Position numbers and translations under genes: made by a program. Shown piece by piece: positions 34,065 to 42,705 of a stretch of DNA of 64,000 nt (within the stretch, counting starts at the first letter, position 1; each line of letters begins with the position of its first letter). Origin of the DNA: JACVRW01 sp963819635 (GTDB lineage Bacteria > Actinomycetota > Thermoleophilia > Solirubrobacterales > Thermoleophilaceae); NCBI GenBank assembly GCA_963819635.1, contig CAWFWX010000005.1, forward strand, positions 248,001 through 312,000. Direction: 5' to 3'. The notes below the pieces were generated by a model. The model was not told where the DNA came from. It made no database searches and saw only the letters and a list, made by a program, of their open reading frames with translations.

Positions 34065-36569
34065 GTGAGGTCTCGGCTCCGGATCGTGATCGCGCTCTCC
34101 GCGGTGGCTGTCGGCACCGACGCCGGCACCGCTAACGCCGCCGACGGAACCTGGGACCGGGTCTGGGGCCGGGATGTGATCCAGACCGGAGCACCCGGCG
34201 ATCTCGGCAACGTCTTCGAGATCTGCATCGTGGCCGGGGACTGCAAGAACGGGACCGGCGGCGGGCTTGGCGGTGAGTTCTCCACGCCGCTGGGCGTGGC
34301 CACCGACAGCGCCGGAAACGTCTACGTCGCCGACTCCGGCGGCGGGCGGATCCAGAAGTTCGATCCCTCGGGGAGCTTCCTGCTCACCTGGGGTCAGGAC
34401 GTCATCCAGAGTTTGGCCCCTGGGGATACCGGGACCGGCTTCGAGGTGTGCACGGTCGCGGCGGACTGCAAGCTCGGCGCGTTCGGCGGCGGGCTTGGCG
34501 GCGAGCTCTCCTTGCCGCAGGACGTCGCTGTCGACGCCGCGGGCAACGTGTACGTGGCCGAGGGCCAGCGGATCCAGAAGTTCGGCTCGAACGGAACCTG
34601 GGAGCGGGCCTGGGGCAAGGACGTCGTGACGGGCGGCGGCACCGGCTTCGAGATCTGCACCGTGGCGGCGGACTGCAAGCTGGGGGATCTGAACGGGGAA
34701 CTCGGTGGGGAGTTCAGGGGCCCCAACGGAGTCGCGGCCGCGAGCGACGGAAGCGTCTACGTCGGCGACGAGGTCCGCCAGCGGGTTCAGAAGTTCGACT
34801 CCAACGGAACCTGGGAGCGGGCCTGGGGCAAGGACGTCGTGACGGGCGGCGGCACCGGCTTTGAGGTGTGCACCGTGGCCGCGAACTGCAAGCAGGCCGC
34901 GATCGGCGGGCTGGGCGGCGAGTTCAACAGCCCGCGGAGAATGGGGGTCGATGCCACCGGTGACGTCTTCGTCGGCGACATCGGGAACCAGCGGGTCCAG
35001 AAATTCGCCTCCGACGGCACCTGGGAGCGGGCCTGGGGCAAGGACGTCGTGACGGGAGGTGGCATCGGCTTCGAGATCTGCACCGTGGCCGCGAACTGCC
35101 AGCCGGGCGGGACCGGCGGGCTGGCCGGTGAGTTCGTGAATCCCATTGGGATCGCGCTCGACGGAGCGGGCGACGTATACGTGGCCGACCGCGACAACAT
35201 GCGGATCCAGCGGTTCGACTCCTCCGGGGTTTTCGTGCGCACCTGGGGCAACGACGTCGTCCAAGAGGACAGGCCTGGAGACATCGACCCGAACGGCTTC
35301 GAGATCTGCACAGTGGCCGCCGACTGCGAGGGGGGCGACCTCGGCAACGGTCTGGGTGGCGAGGTCCCCCAGCCGGATGGTGTCGCCGCCGACGCGGCAG
35401 GAAACGTCTACGTCGTGACACCCGGCGCCCAGCGGACGCAGAAGTTCGTCGAGACCCCGACACCGAACACACCGGCGATCACGGACACCGACCCCGACTC
35501 CCCGGCCAACGACAACGATCCCGAGGTCAAGGGAACGGTGGGCGCGGGCTCGTCGGCGACCACGGTCAAGATCTACAAGGACAACGCCGCTTGCGCCGGC
35601 GCGCCCGACGCCACGGCGACCGTCGCAGCGTTCACCGGCTCGGGCATCACGGTGAACGTGCCGGACGACTCCACGACCGCGCTCCGAGCGACCGCGGTGA
35701 ACAGCATCGGGGAGGAGTCGGGCTGCTCGGCCGCCTTCAACTACGCGGAGGAGTCCACGCCTCCGGCGAACACCTCGCCGCCGGTGATCGGGGGCGAGCC
35801 GGTGGAGGGCGAAACGCTCAACTGCAACGCCGGCACTTGGACCGGCGGGCCGAGCTTCACATTCAGGTGGCTACGCGACGGCGTGCCCATCCCGGGGGCG
35901 ACCGGCCCGACCTACACGCTCACCGCGGATGACGTCGGCAAGCAGATCGTCTGCCGCGTGGTCGCCACCAACAGCGCGGGCACCGGCGAGGCGTCATCGA
36001 GTCCGATCACGCCGAGCGCGAAGCCGGCCGGGCCGTCCTCGCCCCCGCCGAGCAACCCCATCATCTCGCCGTCGGGCTGCCTCAACACGGATGCCACTCT
36101 GTCCGGAACGCAGCTCGGCCCGGCGCGGCTCGGGCGGCGGCTGGCTGAGCAGCGGGCGATCTTCCAGGGGGCGAACCGGCAGACGCGCGCGAACCTGGAC
36201 CGCTTCTGCGCCGAGGGCGGTGGCAACTTTCGGATCGGCTACCCGACGCCGCGGCTGACCAGGACACTCTCGCGCTCCCTGGCGCGCAAGGTGAAGGACC
36301 GCGTCGTGATCGTGCTCACCTCGAGCCCGCGCTTCTCGCTCGCGGGGATCGAGGTGGGCGACAGCGTGGCCGCCGCGCGCTCCCGGCTCGCCCGCGAAAG
36401 GGCGTTCAGGATCGGCTCGAACACCTGGTATGCGGCGAGGCGAGGGTCCGCGCGCCTGCTCGTCAAGACGAAGGGCGGCAGCGTCCGCGAGATCGGGATC
36501 GGCGACCCGCGCCTCAGCACAACCGCCAGGGCGACGAAGCGCTTCCTGAACGCCTGGAAGATCGGCTGA
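34065..36569 (+). CDS. Secreted NHL-repeat protein with Ig-like domain
   Basis: 834 residues with a signal peptide (RSRLRIVIALSAVAVGTDAGTANA). Residues ~30-460 form a propeller of about six NHL-type units: P.GVAVDAAGNVYVAD..RIQKFD. Between units an insertion reads W.KDVVTGGGTGFEICTVAADCK, so each blade link has a C-x5-C pair. An Ig-like segment at ~580-650 (GTWTGGPSFTFRWLRDGVPI) follows. The last ~200 residues form a separate, basic C-terminal domain. It is probably exported and cell-surface or secreted; its partner is unknown. Confidence 0.8.
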   Translation: MRSRLRIVIALSAVAVGTDAGTANAADGTWDRVWGRDVIQTGAPGDLGNVFEICIVAGDCKNGTGGGLGGEFSTPLGVATDSAGNVYVADSGGGRIQKFDPSGSFLLTWGQDVIQSLAPGDTGTGFEVCTVAADCKLGAFGGGLGGELSLPQDVAVDAAGNVYVAEGQRIQKFGSNGTWERAWGKDVVTGGGTGFEICTVAADCKLGDLNGELGGEFRGPNGVAAASDGSVYVGDEVRQRVQKFDSNGTWERAWGKDVVTGGGTGFEVCTVAANCKQAAIGGLGGEFNSPRRMGVDATGDVFVGDIGNQRVQKFASDGTWERAWGKDVVTGGGIGFEICTVAANCQPGGTGGLAGEFVNPIGIALDGAGDVYVADRDNMRIQRFDSSGVFVRTWGNDVVQEDRPGDIDPNGFEICTVAADCEGGDLGNGLGGEVPQPDGVAADAAGNVYVVTPGAQRTQKFVETPTPNTPAITDTDPDSPANDNDPEVKGTVGAGSSATTVKIYKDNAACAGAPDATATVAAFTGSGITVNVPDDSTTALRATAVNSIGEESGCSAAFNYAEESTPPANTSPPVIGGEPVEGETLNCNAGTWTGGPSFTFRWLRDGVPIPGATGPTYTLTADDVGKQIVCRVVATNSAGTGEASSSPITPSAKPAGPSSPPPSNPIISPSGCLNTDATLSGTQLGPARLGRRLAEQRAIFQGANRQTRANLDRFCAEGGGNFRIGYPTPRLTRTLSRSLARKVKDRVVIVLTSSPRFSLAGIEVGDSVAAARSRLARERAFRIGSNTWYAARRGSARLLVKTKGGSVREIGIGDPRLSTTARATKRFLNAWKIG
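34593..35080 (+). repeat. Tandem NHL-blade coding repeats
   Basis: The phrase encoding GTWERAWGKDVVTGGG occurs at about 34593, 34806 and 35016, a period of 210-213 bases. Long runs are identical between the first two copies. This indicates recent duplication or gene conversion of whole propeller blades. Confidence 0.8.
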
Positions 36570-36638
36570 GTACCGGTCGCGACGGCCCAACGTCGCTAAC
36601 GCCGGGAACCGCTCCGGCCGCTTCGGGAGAGTAGGAGT

Positions 36639-37217
36639 GTGACCGCAGCCCTGGCAGGCGTGCAGCCAACTCACTCCGACGCCAAGGCGATCGGCGCCTC
36701 GCTCGATGCGCCGTCCGCGTTCGCGCCGGTGTTCGAGCGCCACCACGCCGCAATCCACCGGTACCTGGCCAGGCGCCTGGGCACGGACCTCGCGGACGAG
36801 CTGGCCGCCGAGGTGTTCGCCGTCGCGTTCGCGAAACGGCGCCGCTACGACCGCAGCTTCGACGACGCTCGTCCCTGGCTGTTCGGGATCGCGACCCGTC
36901 TCGTGCGGAGGCACGCGCGCCGCGAGCTGCGCGAGCTGCGCGCGTACGCGCGCACGGGCGTCGACCCCGCACTGCCCTCACACGCGGAGCGGGTCGACGC
37001 GGAGACCGACTCCGCCGCCGCCGGACCGGCGCTCGCCGCTGCCCTCGCCGCCCTTCCTCGCGCCGAGCGCGACGTTCTTCTGCTCTATGCCTGGGGCGAG
37101 CTCGGCTACCCCGAGATCGCAGCGGCTCTGTCGATATCGCCGGGCACCGTCAAGTCACGTCTCCACCGCGCGCGCCGCCGCGTGCGCGAATCACTGAAAG
37201 GTGAGATCGATGGATGA
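36639..37217 (+). CDS. RNA polymerase ECF-type sigma factor
   Basis: 192 residues. Region 2: FAPVFERHHAAIHRYLARRLGTDLADELAAEVFAVAFAKR with ARPWLFGIATRLVRRHAR. Region 4: LAALPRAERDVLLLYAWGELGYPEIAAALSISPGTVKSRLHRARRRV. The GTG start is preceded by GGAG. The next gene overlaps the stop by 8 nt and encodes a membrane protein whose head looks like an anti-sigma, so they form a pair. Confidence 0.92.
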   Translation: MTAALAGVQPTHSDAKAIGASLDAPSAFAPVFERHHAAIHRYLARRLGTDLADELAAEVFAVAFAKRRRYDRSFDDARPWLFGIATRLVRRHARRELRELRAYARTGVDPALPSHAERVDAETDSAAAGPALAAALAALPRAERDVLLLYAWGELGYPEIAAALSISPGTVKSRLHRARRRVRESLKGEIDG

Positions 37218-38211
37218 GCTCGATCTGATTCGTTCCTTCCGAACCGAGGTTCCGCCCGCGGGCGCGGCTGCGACACGCCGGGCCGAGCAGGCATGGCGCC
37301 GCGAACCGCGGCGACGCGGCCGGGCGGCCCTGAGGCCGGTTCTCGCCGGCGGGCTCGCCGCCGCGGCGGCCGTCGTCACGCTCGTCACGCTTTCGGGCGA
37401 CGACGGCGGGGTCGGCCCGGCCGACGCGAGCGCCGCCCAGACTCTCCGCCGCGCCGCGGCGGCCCAGGGCGGCGAGCTGCCGCGCCCGCTGCGTGCCGGG
37501 GAGTTCTGGTACGTCCGGACCCGCAGCGCATCGATCATCGGCGGCGACGAGAGCGGCTACACCGCGGTCCAGCCCCAGGTGCGCGAGGAGTGGGTCGCGC
37601 GCGACGGGGCGAGGCGGACGCTCGTGCGTCCCGCCGGGTCGCTCCGCTTCCCGTCGGCGCGGGACCGCGCGCGCTGGGAGGCCGCCGGCAGCCCGGAGCT
37701 CGCGTCGAGCGGACCGGAGGACTACCGCTTTCGCGCGCCGCGGAAGGGCCCCTTCTACCTCGCCGGCAGGCAGATGAGCTATGCGGAGCTGCTGGCGCTC
37801 CCGCGCGACGCGGAAACGCTCCACGGCGTGCTGCGCGCCGCTGCCGTCGAATGCGACTGCGGCCACGGCGTCGACTCGGAGACCTTCGTGATCGTGGGCG
37901 ACACGCTCAGGAGCGTCCCGATCCCGGACGACCTGAGGGCGGCATTCCTGCGGGCGGCGGCGCTGATCCCGGGCATCGAGCTCGTGGCGCGTGAGCGCGA
38001 CCTCGCCGGGCGGCCCGCTGTGGGGGTCGCGTTCGACTACGCCCGGCATCGCGACGCGCTCCTGTTCGACCGCAGGAGCTACGAGCGGCTCGGCGAGAGC
38101 GATCGGCTGCTCGCCCGCGACGACTACGTGGGGGCGGCTCCCGGCGAGCTCATCGGCGGGCAGGCCTACATCGACTCCGGCATCGTCACATCGCAATTCG
38201 CACGCCCGTAG
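37210..38211 (+). CDS. Sigma-linked single-pass membrane protein (putative anti-sigma)
   Basis: 333 residues. The cytoplasmic head MDELDLIRSFRTEVPPAGAAATRRAEQAW is of the type found in actinobacterial proteins encoded after sigma genes. One membrane helix (~45-65) is followed by a ~260-residue extracytoplasmic domain. The start ATG 37210 with AAGGTGAG upstream is preferred to the GTG at 37201. It overlaps the sigma gene stop. No zinc-binding anti-sigma motif is present. Confidence 0.7.
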   Translation: MDELDLIRSFRTEVPPAGAAATRRAEQAWRREPRRRGRAALRPVLAGGLAAAAAVVTLVTLSGDDGGVGPADASAAQTLRRAAAAQGGELPRPLRAGEFWYVRTRSASIIGGDESGYTAVQPQVREEWVARDGARRTLVRPAGSLRFPSARDRARWEAAGSPELASSGPEDYRFRAPRKGPFYLAGRQMSYAELLALPRDAETLHGVLRAAAVECDCGHGVDSETFVIVGDTLRSVPIPDDLRAAFLRAAALIPGIELVARERDLAGRPAVGVAFDYARHRDALLFDRRSYERLGESDRLLARDDYVGAAPGELIGGQAYIDSGIVTSQFARP

Positions 38212-38220
38212 GATCCGGGC

Positions 38221-38649
38221 ATGGAACCTCGCGAGCTCGCCCTGCTGCACGCGCGCGGGCGCATCGCGGTCGGTGCGGCCTTCGTGCTCTTCCCCGGCTT
38301 GGCCGGGCGGATGTGGATAGGCGCCCCGGCGGCGAGCCGGCCGGTCAAGGTGCTCGCACGGGCGTTCGGCGCGCGCGACCTCGCCATCGGGCTCGGCGTC
38401 GTGATCGCCCTGGATCGCGGGGCTCCGGTGCGCGGCTGGATCGAGGCCGGCGCGCTGTCCGATGTGATCGACACCGCGGCGAGCCTCCTCGCGGGCGGCT
38501 CGATTCCTGCGGCGATCCGCTGGCCGTGCGTCGCGCTCGGGGCGGGCTCAGCGGCCGCCGGCGCGACTCTGGCGCCTCACTTCGACGAGACGTCAGAGCC
38601 GATCCCGGGCCACACGCCCGAGGCGGTCATCACCGGGCACCCGGACTGA
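38221..38649 (+). CDS. Small membrane protein, unknown function
   Basis: 142 residues with about four hydrophobic segments (GAAFVLFPGLAGRMW, GARDLAIGLGVVIAL, LSDVIDTAASLLAG, VALGAGSAAAGATL). The order resembles DUF4267-type small membrane proteins, but this is not certain. It starts 10 bases after the previous gene and is probably co-transcribed. Confidence 0.6.
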   Translation: MEPRELALLHARGRIAVGAAFVLFPGLAGRMWIGAPAASRPVKVLARAFGARDLAIGLGVVIALDRGAPVRGWIEAGALSDVIDTAASLLAGGSIPAAIRWPCVALGAGSAAAGATLAPHFDETSEPIPGHTPEAVITGHPD

Positions 38650-38652
38650 GGG

Positions 38653-39276
38653 TCAGCCGCGCGTGACCGTGATCGTGTAGCGGTCGCGCACCGCCTGGCG
38701 CGAGTTGTAGCGCCGGAAGGTGTCGAACTGGATCGTGTGGACGCCGAGCGCGGCGTTCGAGGGGAGCAGCCGCTTGCGCGTCTTCAGGTTGCCGCAGGCG
38801 TCCTTCAGCCGTCCGACCTTCAGGTTGCGCGTCGTGCGTCCTCGGCTCACGTGCGCCCACAGCGTCTTGCCGGTCGTGAAGCCGCGCGCGGTGATCGTCA
38901 GCATCCGGCCTGGCGCGCCGGAGGCGGGCTTCAGGCCTACGCGAACCGAGCTCACCACGATCTGCCTGGAGGCGGTGAGCGCCGGGTCCGTGCCGTCAGT
39001 GGCCGTGTAGGTCTTCGTCTGCTTGCCGCTGTTCTGGGCGACCGTGAGGACGCCGTTGAAGGCGCCGTTCGCGTCGGTGTTGAGCGCGCCCAGCAGCGCG
39101 CCGTCGCGAGTGACGGTGGCGCTGCCGAGGGGGGAGAAGCCCGTGCCGAGCAGGTTGACTGCCTCACCCGAGCTGTAGCAGCGCTTCTGGGGCGAGACGA
39201 CCAGCTCCGCGGCCGACGCCGAGGTGGGCAGTGCGAGCGCGGCCGCGCCCACGACAACGGCCAGAGAGCGAGTCAT
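38653..39276 (-). CDS. Secreted Ig/IPT-like protein
   Basis: 207 residues. A signal peptide (MTRSLAVVVGAAALALPTSASA) is followed by beta-rich repeats: KRCYSSGEAVNLLGTGFSPLGSATVTRDG, then GLKPASGAPGRMLTITARGF. The tail is basic (RRYNSRQAVRDRYTITVTR). Start 39276 is chosen for its signal sequence. It is divergent from the GYD-domain gene. Function is unknown. Confidence 0.68.
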   Translation of the reverse strand: MTRSLAVVVGAAALALPTSASAAELVVSPQKRCYSSGEAVNLLGTGFSPLGSATVTRDGALLGALNTDANGAFNGVLTVAQNSGKQTKTYTATDGTDPALTASRQIVVSSVRVGLKPASGAPGRMLTITARGFTTGKTLWAHVSRGRTTRNLKVGRLKDACGNLKTRKRLLPSNAALGVHTIQFDTFRRYNSRQAVRDRYTITVTRG

Positions 39277-39326
39277 GCGGAGAGGGTACATTCCGCCCCG
39301 ACGTACTCCACGCCGAAAGGATCCCC

Positions 39327-39608
39327 GTGCCGACGTTCGTGATGCTGAGCACCCTCACGCCGGAGGGCGTGCAGACTCTCAAGAGCAATCCGCAGCGGAT
39401 CCGAGAGGTGAACAAGGAGATCGAGCAGCTCGGCGTGACCGTGACCGCCCAGTGGGCCGTGCTCGGGCGCTACGACTTCGTCAACGTCGTGGAGGCGCCC
39501 GACGAGAAGACCATCGCGCGCGTGTCGATGGAGCTCGGTTCGCGCGGGACGGCCCATTACGAGACTCTCTCGGCAATCCCGGTCGATGACTTCATTTCGG
39601 CGCTTTGA
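39327..39608 (+). CDS. GYD-domain protein
   Basis: 93-residue ferredoxin-like protein. FVMLSTLTPEGVQTLKSNPQRIREVNKEIEQLGV and the GRYDFVNVVEAPDEKT motif (GYD variant GRYD) place it in this small family of unknown role. The GTG start has AAAGG 6 bases upstream. The stop overlaps the purD TTG start, so it may be translated with the purine genes. Confidence 0.85.
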   Translation: MPTFVMLSTLTPEGVQTLKSNPQRIREVNKEIEQLGVTVTAQWAVLGRYDFVNVVEAPDEKTIARVSMELGSRGTAHYETLSAIPVDDFISAL

Positions 39609-40873
39609 GCGCTAGACGCGTCCTCGTCGTCGGCCAGGGCGGCCGCGAGCACGCACTGGTCCGGACGCTGCTCCGCGGCCCCGGCGCACCCGAGGTGCTC
39701 GCGACACCCGGGAACGCGGGCATCGCACGCGACGGCGTGGAGTGCCTGCCGGCCGGGGACGTCGTCTTGGCGGCCCGGGAGCGGGGCATCGACCTGGTGG
39801 TGGTCGGGCCGGAGGCACCGCTCGTGGCCGGCCTGGTCGACGACCTGGGCGCGGCCGGCATCGCGGCCTTCGGCCCGACCCGCGCCGCCGCGCGCATCGA
39901 GGGCTCGAAGTCGTACGCGAAGGAGCTGATGCGCGACTGCGGCGTCCCGACGGCCTCGCACGTGATGTTCCGCGACCGCGAGGAGGCGCTGGCCCACGTC
40001 GCCTGCGCGTCGTATCCGGCGGTGCTGAAGGCCGACGTGCTCGCGGCCGGCAAGGGCGTGATCATCGCCCAGGACGAGCGCGAGGCGCGCGCGGCGGTCG
40101 ACGTGTTCTTCGGCGAGAAGCGCTTCGGCGACACCGAGGTGGTGCTCGAGGAGTTCCTCGAGGGCGAGGAGCTGTCGCTGCTGGCGCTCTGCGACGGCGA
40201 GCGCGCGGTACCGCTGGCGCCGGCGCAGGACTACAAGCGGATCTTCGACGGCGACGAGGGCCCGAACACGGGCGGGATGGGGAGCTACTCGCCCGTGCCG
40301 GGGATCGACGCGGAGCGCGCGCACGAGATCGCGGCGGTCGCGCACCAGCCGGTGATCGACGAGCTGCGGCGGCGCGGCACGCCGTTCCACGGCGTCCTCT
40401 ACGCCGGGCTGATGATGGCGCCCGGCGGCGAGCCCAAGGTGCTCGAGTACAACGCCCGCTTCGGCGACCCCGAGACGCAGGCGGTGCTGCCGCGGCTCCG
40501 CTCGGATCTGCTCGAGCTGCTCGAGGCATCCACCCGGCTCGGCGGTCTGGAGGGCTTCGAGCCCGAGTGGACCGACGACTGGGCGGTGACGGTCGTGCTG
40601 GCCTCCGGCGGCTACCCCGAGTCGTCGTCGAGCGGCGACGTGATCAGCGGCCTCGACGAGGTCGAGGGGGCGGAGGTCTTCCACGCGGGAACCGCGGAGC
40701 GCGACGGCGAGATCGTCACGGCCGGCGGGCGCGTTCTGAACGTGACCGGCCTCGGCGCGACGCCTGGCGAGGCGCGCGACCGCGCCTACGCCGCCGCTGA
40801 GCGGATCCGGTTCGACGGCCGCCAGCTGCGCACCGACATCGCCGCCCGCGCAGTGGATAGGGTCGGAGCGTGA
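39605..40873 (+). CDS. purD: Phosphoribosylamine-glycine ligase
   Basis: 422 residues, ATP-grasp fold, second step of purine synthesis. RVLVVGQGGREHAL at the N-terminus, GPTRAAARIEGSKSYAKELM, the ATP-grasp YPAVLKADVLAAGKGVIIA and VVLEEFLEGEELSLLALCDG, then GPNTGGMGSYSPVP are diagnostic. TTG start overlaps the GYD gene (TTGA). purE overlaps its stop by 4 nt. Confidence 0.97.
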   Translation: MSARRVLVVGQGGREHALVRTLLRGPGAPEVLATPGNAGIARDGVECLPAGDVVLAARERGIDLVVVGPEAPLVAGLVDDLGAAGIAAFGPTRAAARIEGSKSYAKELMRDCGVPTASHVMFRDREEALAHVACASYPAVLKADVLAAGKGVIIAQDEREARAAVDVFFGEKRFGDTEVVLEEFLEGEELSLLALCDGERAVPLAPAQDYKRIFDGDEGPNTGGMGSYSPVPGIDAERAHEIAAVAHQPVIDELRRRGTPFHGVLYAGLMMAPGGEPKVLEYNARFGDPETQAVLPRLRSDLLELLEASTRLGGLEGFEPEWTDDWAVTVVLASGGYPESSSSGDVISGLDEVEGAEVFHAGTAERDGEIVTAGGRVLNVTGLGATPGEARDRAYAAAERIRFDGRQLRTDIAARAVDRVGA

Positions 40874-41364
40874 GCGGTACCGAGGAGTTCACAGCCGTCT
40901 CCCAGGAGGGGGTTCCCGAGACGGAGGTCCAGCACGAGTTCGACGAGCTCGACGTCGACGACGCTCCGCAGGTCGGCATCGTCATGGGCTCGAAGAGCGA
41001 CATGCCGCTGATGGAGAAGGCGGCGCAGGAGCTCGAGGAGCGCGGGATCCGGCACGAGATTCGCGTGATGAGCGCGCACCGCGACCCGGAGACGGTGGCC
41101 GAGTACGCGAAGAACGCGCGCATGCGCGGCCTGCGGGTGATCATCGCGGGCGCGGGGCTGGCCGCGGCGCTGCCCGGCGTGGTGGCGGCGCACACCGACC
41201 TGCCCGTGATCGGCGTTCCGCTCACCTCGAAGACCTCGGTCGCCGGCGGACTCGACGCTCTGCTGGCGATCGCGCAGATGCCGCCCGGGGTGCCGGTGGC
41301 GACGGTTGGGGTCGACAACCCCAAGAACGCGGCCGTGCTCGCGGCGCGCATCCTGTCGGCGTGA
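40870..41364 (+). CDS. purE: 5-(carboxyamino)imidazole ribonucleotide mutase/AIR carboxylase
   Basis: 164 residues with a ~33-residue acidic N-terminal extension before the catalytic domain. The core reads VGIVMGSKSDMPLMEKA, RVMSAHRDPETV and IIAGAGLAAALPGVVAAHTDLPVIGVPL, ending MPPGVPVATVGVDNPKNAAVLAA. Class I enzymes normally have AGAGGAAHLPG; here Leu and Ala replace the Gly and His. No purK is seen in the window. Whether it works as a class I mutase or a class II carboxylase cannot be told from sequence alone. GTG start. Confidence 0.93.
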   Translation: MSGTEEFTAVSQEGVPETEVQHEFDELDVDDAPQVGIVMGSKSDMPLMEKAAQELEERGIRHEIRVMSAHRDPETVAEYAKNARMRGLRVIIAGAGLAAALPGVVAAHTDLPVIGVPLTSKTSVAGGLDALLAIAQMPPGVPVATVGVDNPKNAAVLAARILSA

Positions 41365-42644
41365 TCGAGCGCTACACCCGCCCCGAGATGGGGGCGGTCT
41401 GGTCCGAGCGGCGCAAGCTCGACACCTGGCTCCGGGTCGAGCTCGCCGTCGTGGACGTGCTGGCGGAGCAGGGGGTAGTGCCGGACGAGGACGCCGCCGC
41501 CATTCGCGACCGGGCGAGCTTCACGGTCGACGCGGTCAGGGAGCGCGAGCAGGTCACGGACCACGACGTGGCCGCGTTCGTCGACGTGGTGGCGGGCTCG
41601 GTGGGCGAGGCCGGCCGCTGGGTGCACCACGGACTGACGTCCTCGGACGTGCTGGACACCGCGCTCGGCCTGCAGCTCTCGCAGGCCGGGATGATCCTGG
41701 TGGGAGGGGCCGTCGACTACCGGAACGCGCTGATCCGGCGGGCGCGCGAGCAGGTGGACACGCTCTGCGTGGGCCGCACCCACGGCGTGCACGCCGAGCC
41801 CACGACCTTCGGCGTGAAGCTGGCCGGGTTCGCCTTCGAGGCCCACCGCAACCTGCTCCGGCTGGAGCGGGCGGCCGAGGCCGTGTCGGTGGGCGCGCTG
41901 TCCGGGGCGGTCGGCACCTACGCCGCGAACGGCCCCGAGGTGGAGGAGGCGGTGCTGAAGCGCCTCGGGCTCGCGCGCGAGAGCGTGTCGACCCAGGTGG
42001 TGCCGCGCGACCGGCACGCCGAGCTCCTGTCCGCGATCGCGCTGGCGGGCGCGGGCCTCGAGCGCTTCGCCACCGAGATCAGGCATCTCCAGCGCACCGA
42101 GGTCCGCGAGGTCGAGGAGCCGTTCCGCACCGGCGCGCAGAAGGGCTCGTCGGCGATGCCGCACAAGCGCAACCCGATCGTGTCCGAGCGGATCACCGGA
42201 ATCGCGCGCCTCCTGCGCGGCTACGCGCTGACCGGCCTCGAGAACGTGGCGCTCTGGCACGAGCGCGACATCAGCCATTCGTCGGTCGAGCGAGTGAGCC
42301 TTCCCGACGCCACGATCCTGCTCGACTACGCGCAGCACCTGGCGATCCGCGTCGTGGACGGGATGACCGTGAACGCGGAGCAGATGCGCGCAAATCTGAA
42401 CATCACGCACGGCGCGCTCTACTCGCAGCGGGCGCTCCTGGCGCTGGTCGAGGCCGGCCGCTCGCGCGACGAGGCCTACCGCATCGTGCAGGAGGCGGCG
42501 CAGCGCGCCTGGGACGAGGGAATCGAGTTCCGCGAGCTCATGGCGGAGGCGGCGCCCGAGCTCGATCTCGACAGCGTTTTCGACCCCGAGGCGTTCGTGA
42601 GGCACGCGAGCGCGATCGTGGGACGCCTCGACCGCATCGCATAG
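41361..42644 (+). CDS. purB: Adenylosuccinate lyase
   Basis: 427 residues of the fumarase/aspartase superfamily. MIERYTRPEMGAVWSERRKLDTWL at the start, VHHGLTSSDVLDTALGLQ, VGRTHGVHAEPTTFG and the signature GSSAMPHKRNPI with the catalytic Ser loop are all present. It acts twice in purine synthesis (SAICAR and adenylosuccinate cleavage). Start overlaps purE by 4 nt. It ends the first purine block. Confidence 0.97.
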   Translation: MIERYTRPEMGAVWSERRKLDTWLRVELAVVDVLAEQGVVPDEDAAAIRDRASFTVDAVREREQVTDHDVAAFVDVVAGSVGEAGRWVHHGLTSSDVLDTALGLQLSQAGMILVGGAVDYRNALIRRAREQVDTLCVGRTHGVHAEPTTFGVKLAGFAFEAHRNLLRLERAAEAVSVGALSGAVGTYAANGPEVEEAVLKRLGLARESVSTQVVPRDRHAELLSAIALAGAGLERFATEIRHLQRTEVREVEEPFRTGAQKGSSAMPHKRNPIVSERITGIARLLRGYALTGLENVALWHERDISHSSVERVSLPDATILLDYAQHLAIRVVDGMTVNAEQMRANLNITHGALYSQRALLALVEAGRSRDEAYRIVQEAAQRAWDEGIEFRELMAEAAPELDLDSVFDPEAFVRHASAIVGRLDRIA

Positions 42645-42679
42645 CGGTCCAACCCGCGCCGCGGGCTCTAATGCGCACC

Positions 42680-42705
42680 CCCTGTCCCCGCCGATGGGGA
42701 CAGGG
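42680..42705 (+). terminator. CCCTGTCCCC/GGGGACAGGG hairpin after purB
   Basis: Perfect 10-bp stem (42680-42689 with 42696-42705) around loop GCCGAT. It could end the purDEB transcript, though no T-run follows. It runs into the proposed GTG of the DUF1800 gene, so it may also mask that start. Such GTCCCC/GGGGAC hairpins also occur as dispersed REP-like repeats. Confidence 0.5.
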
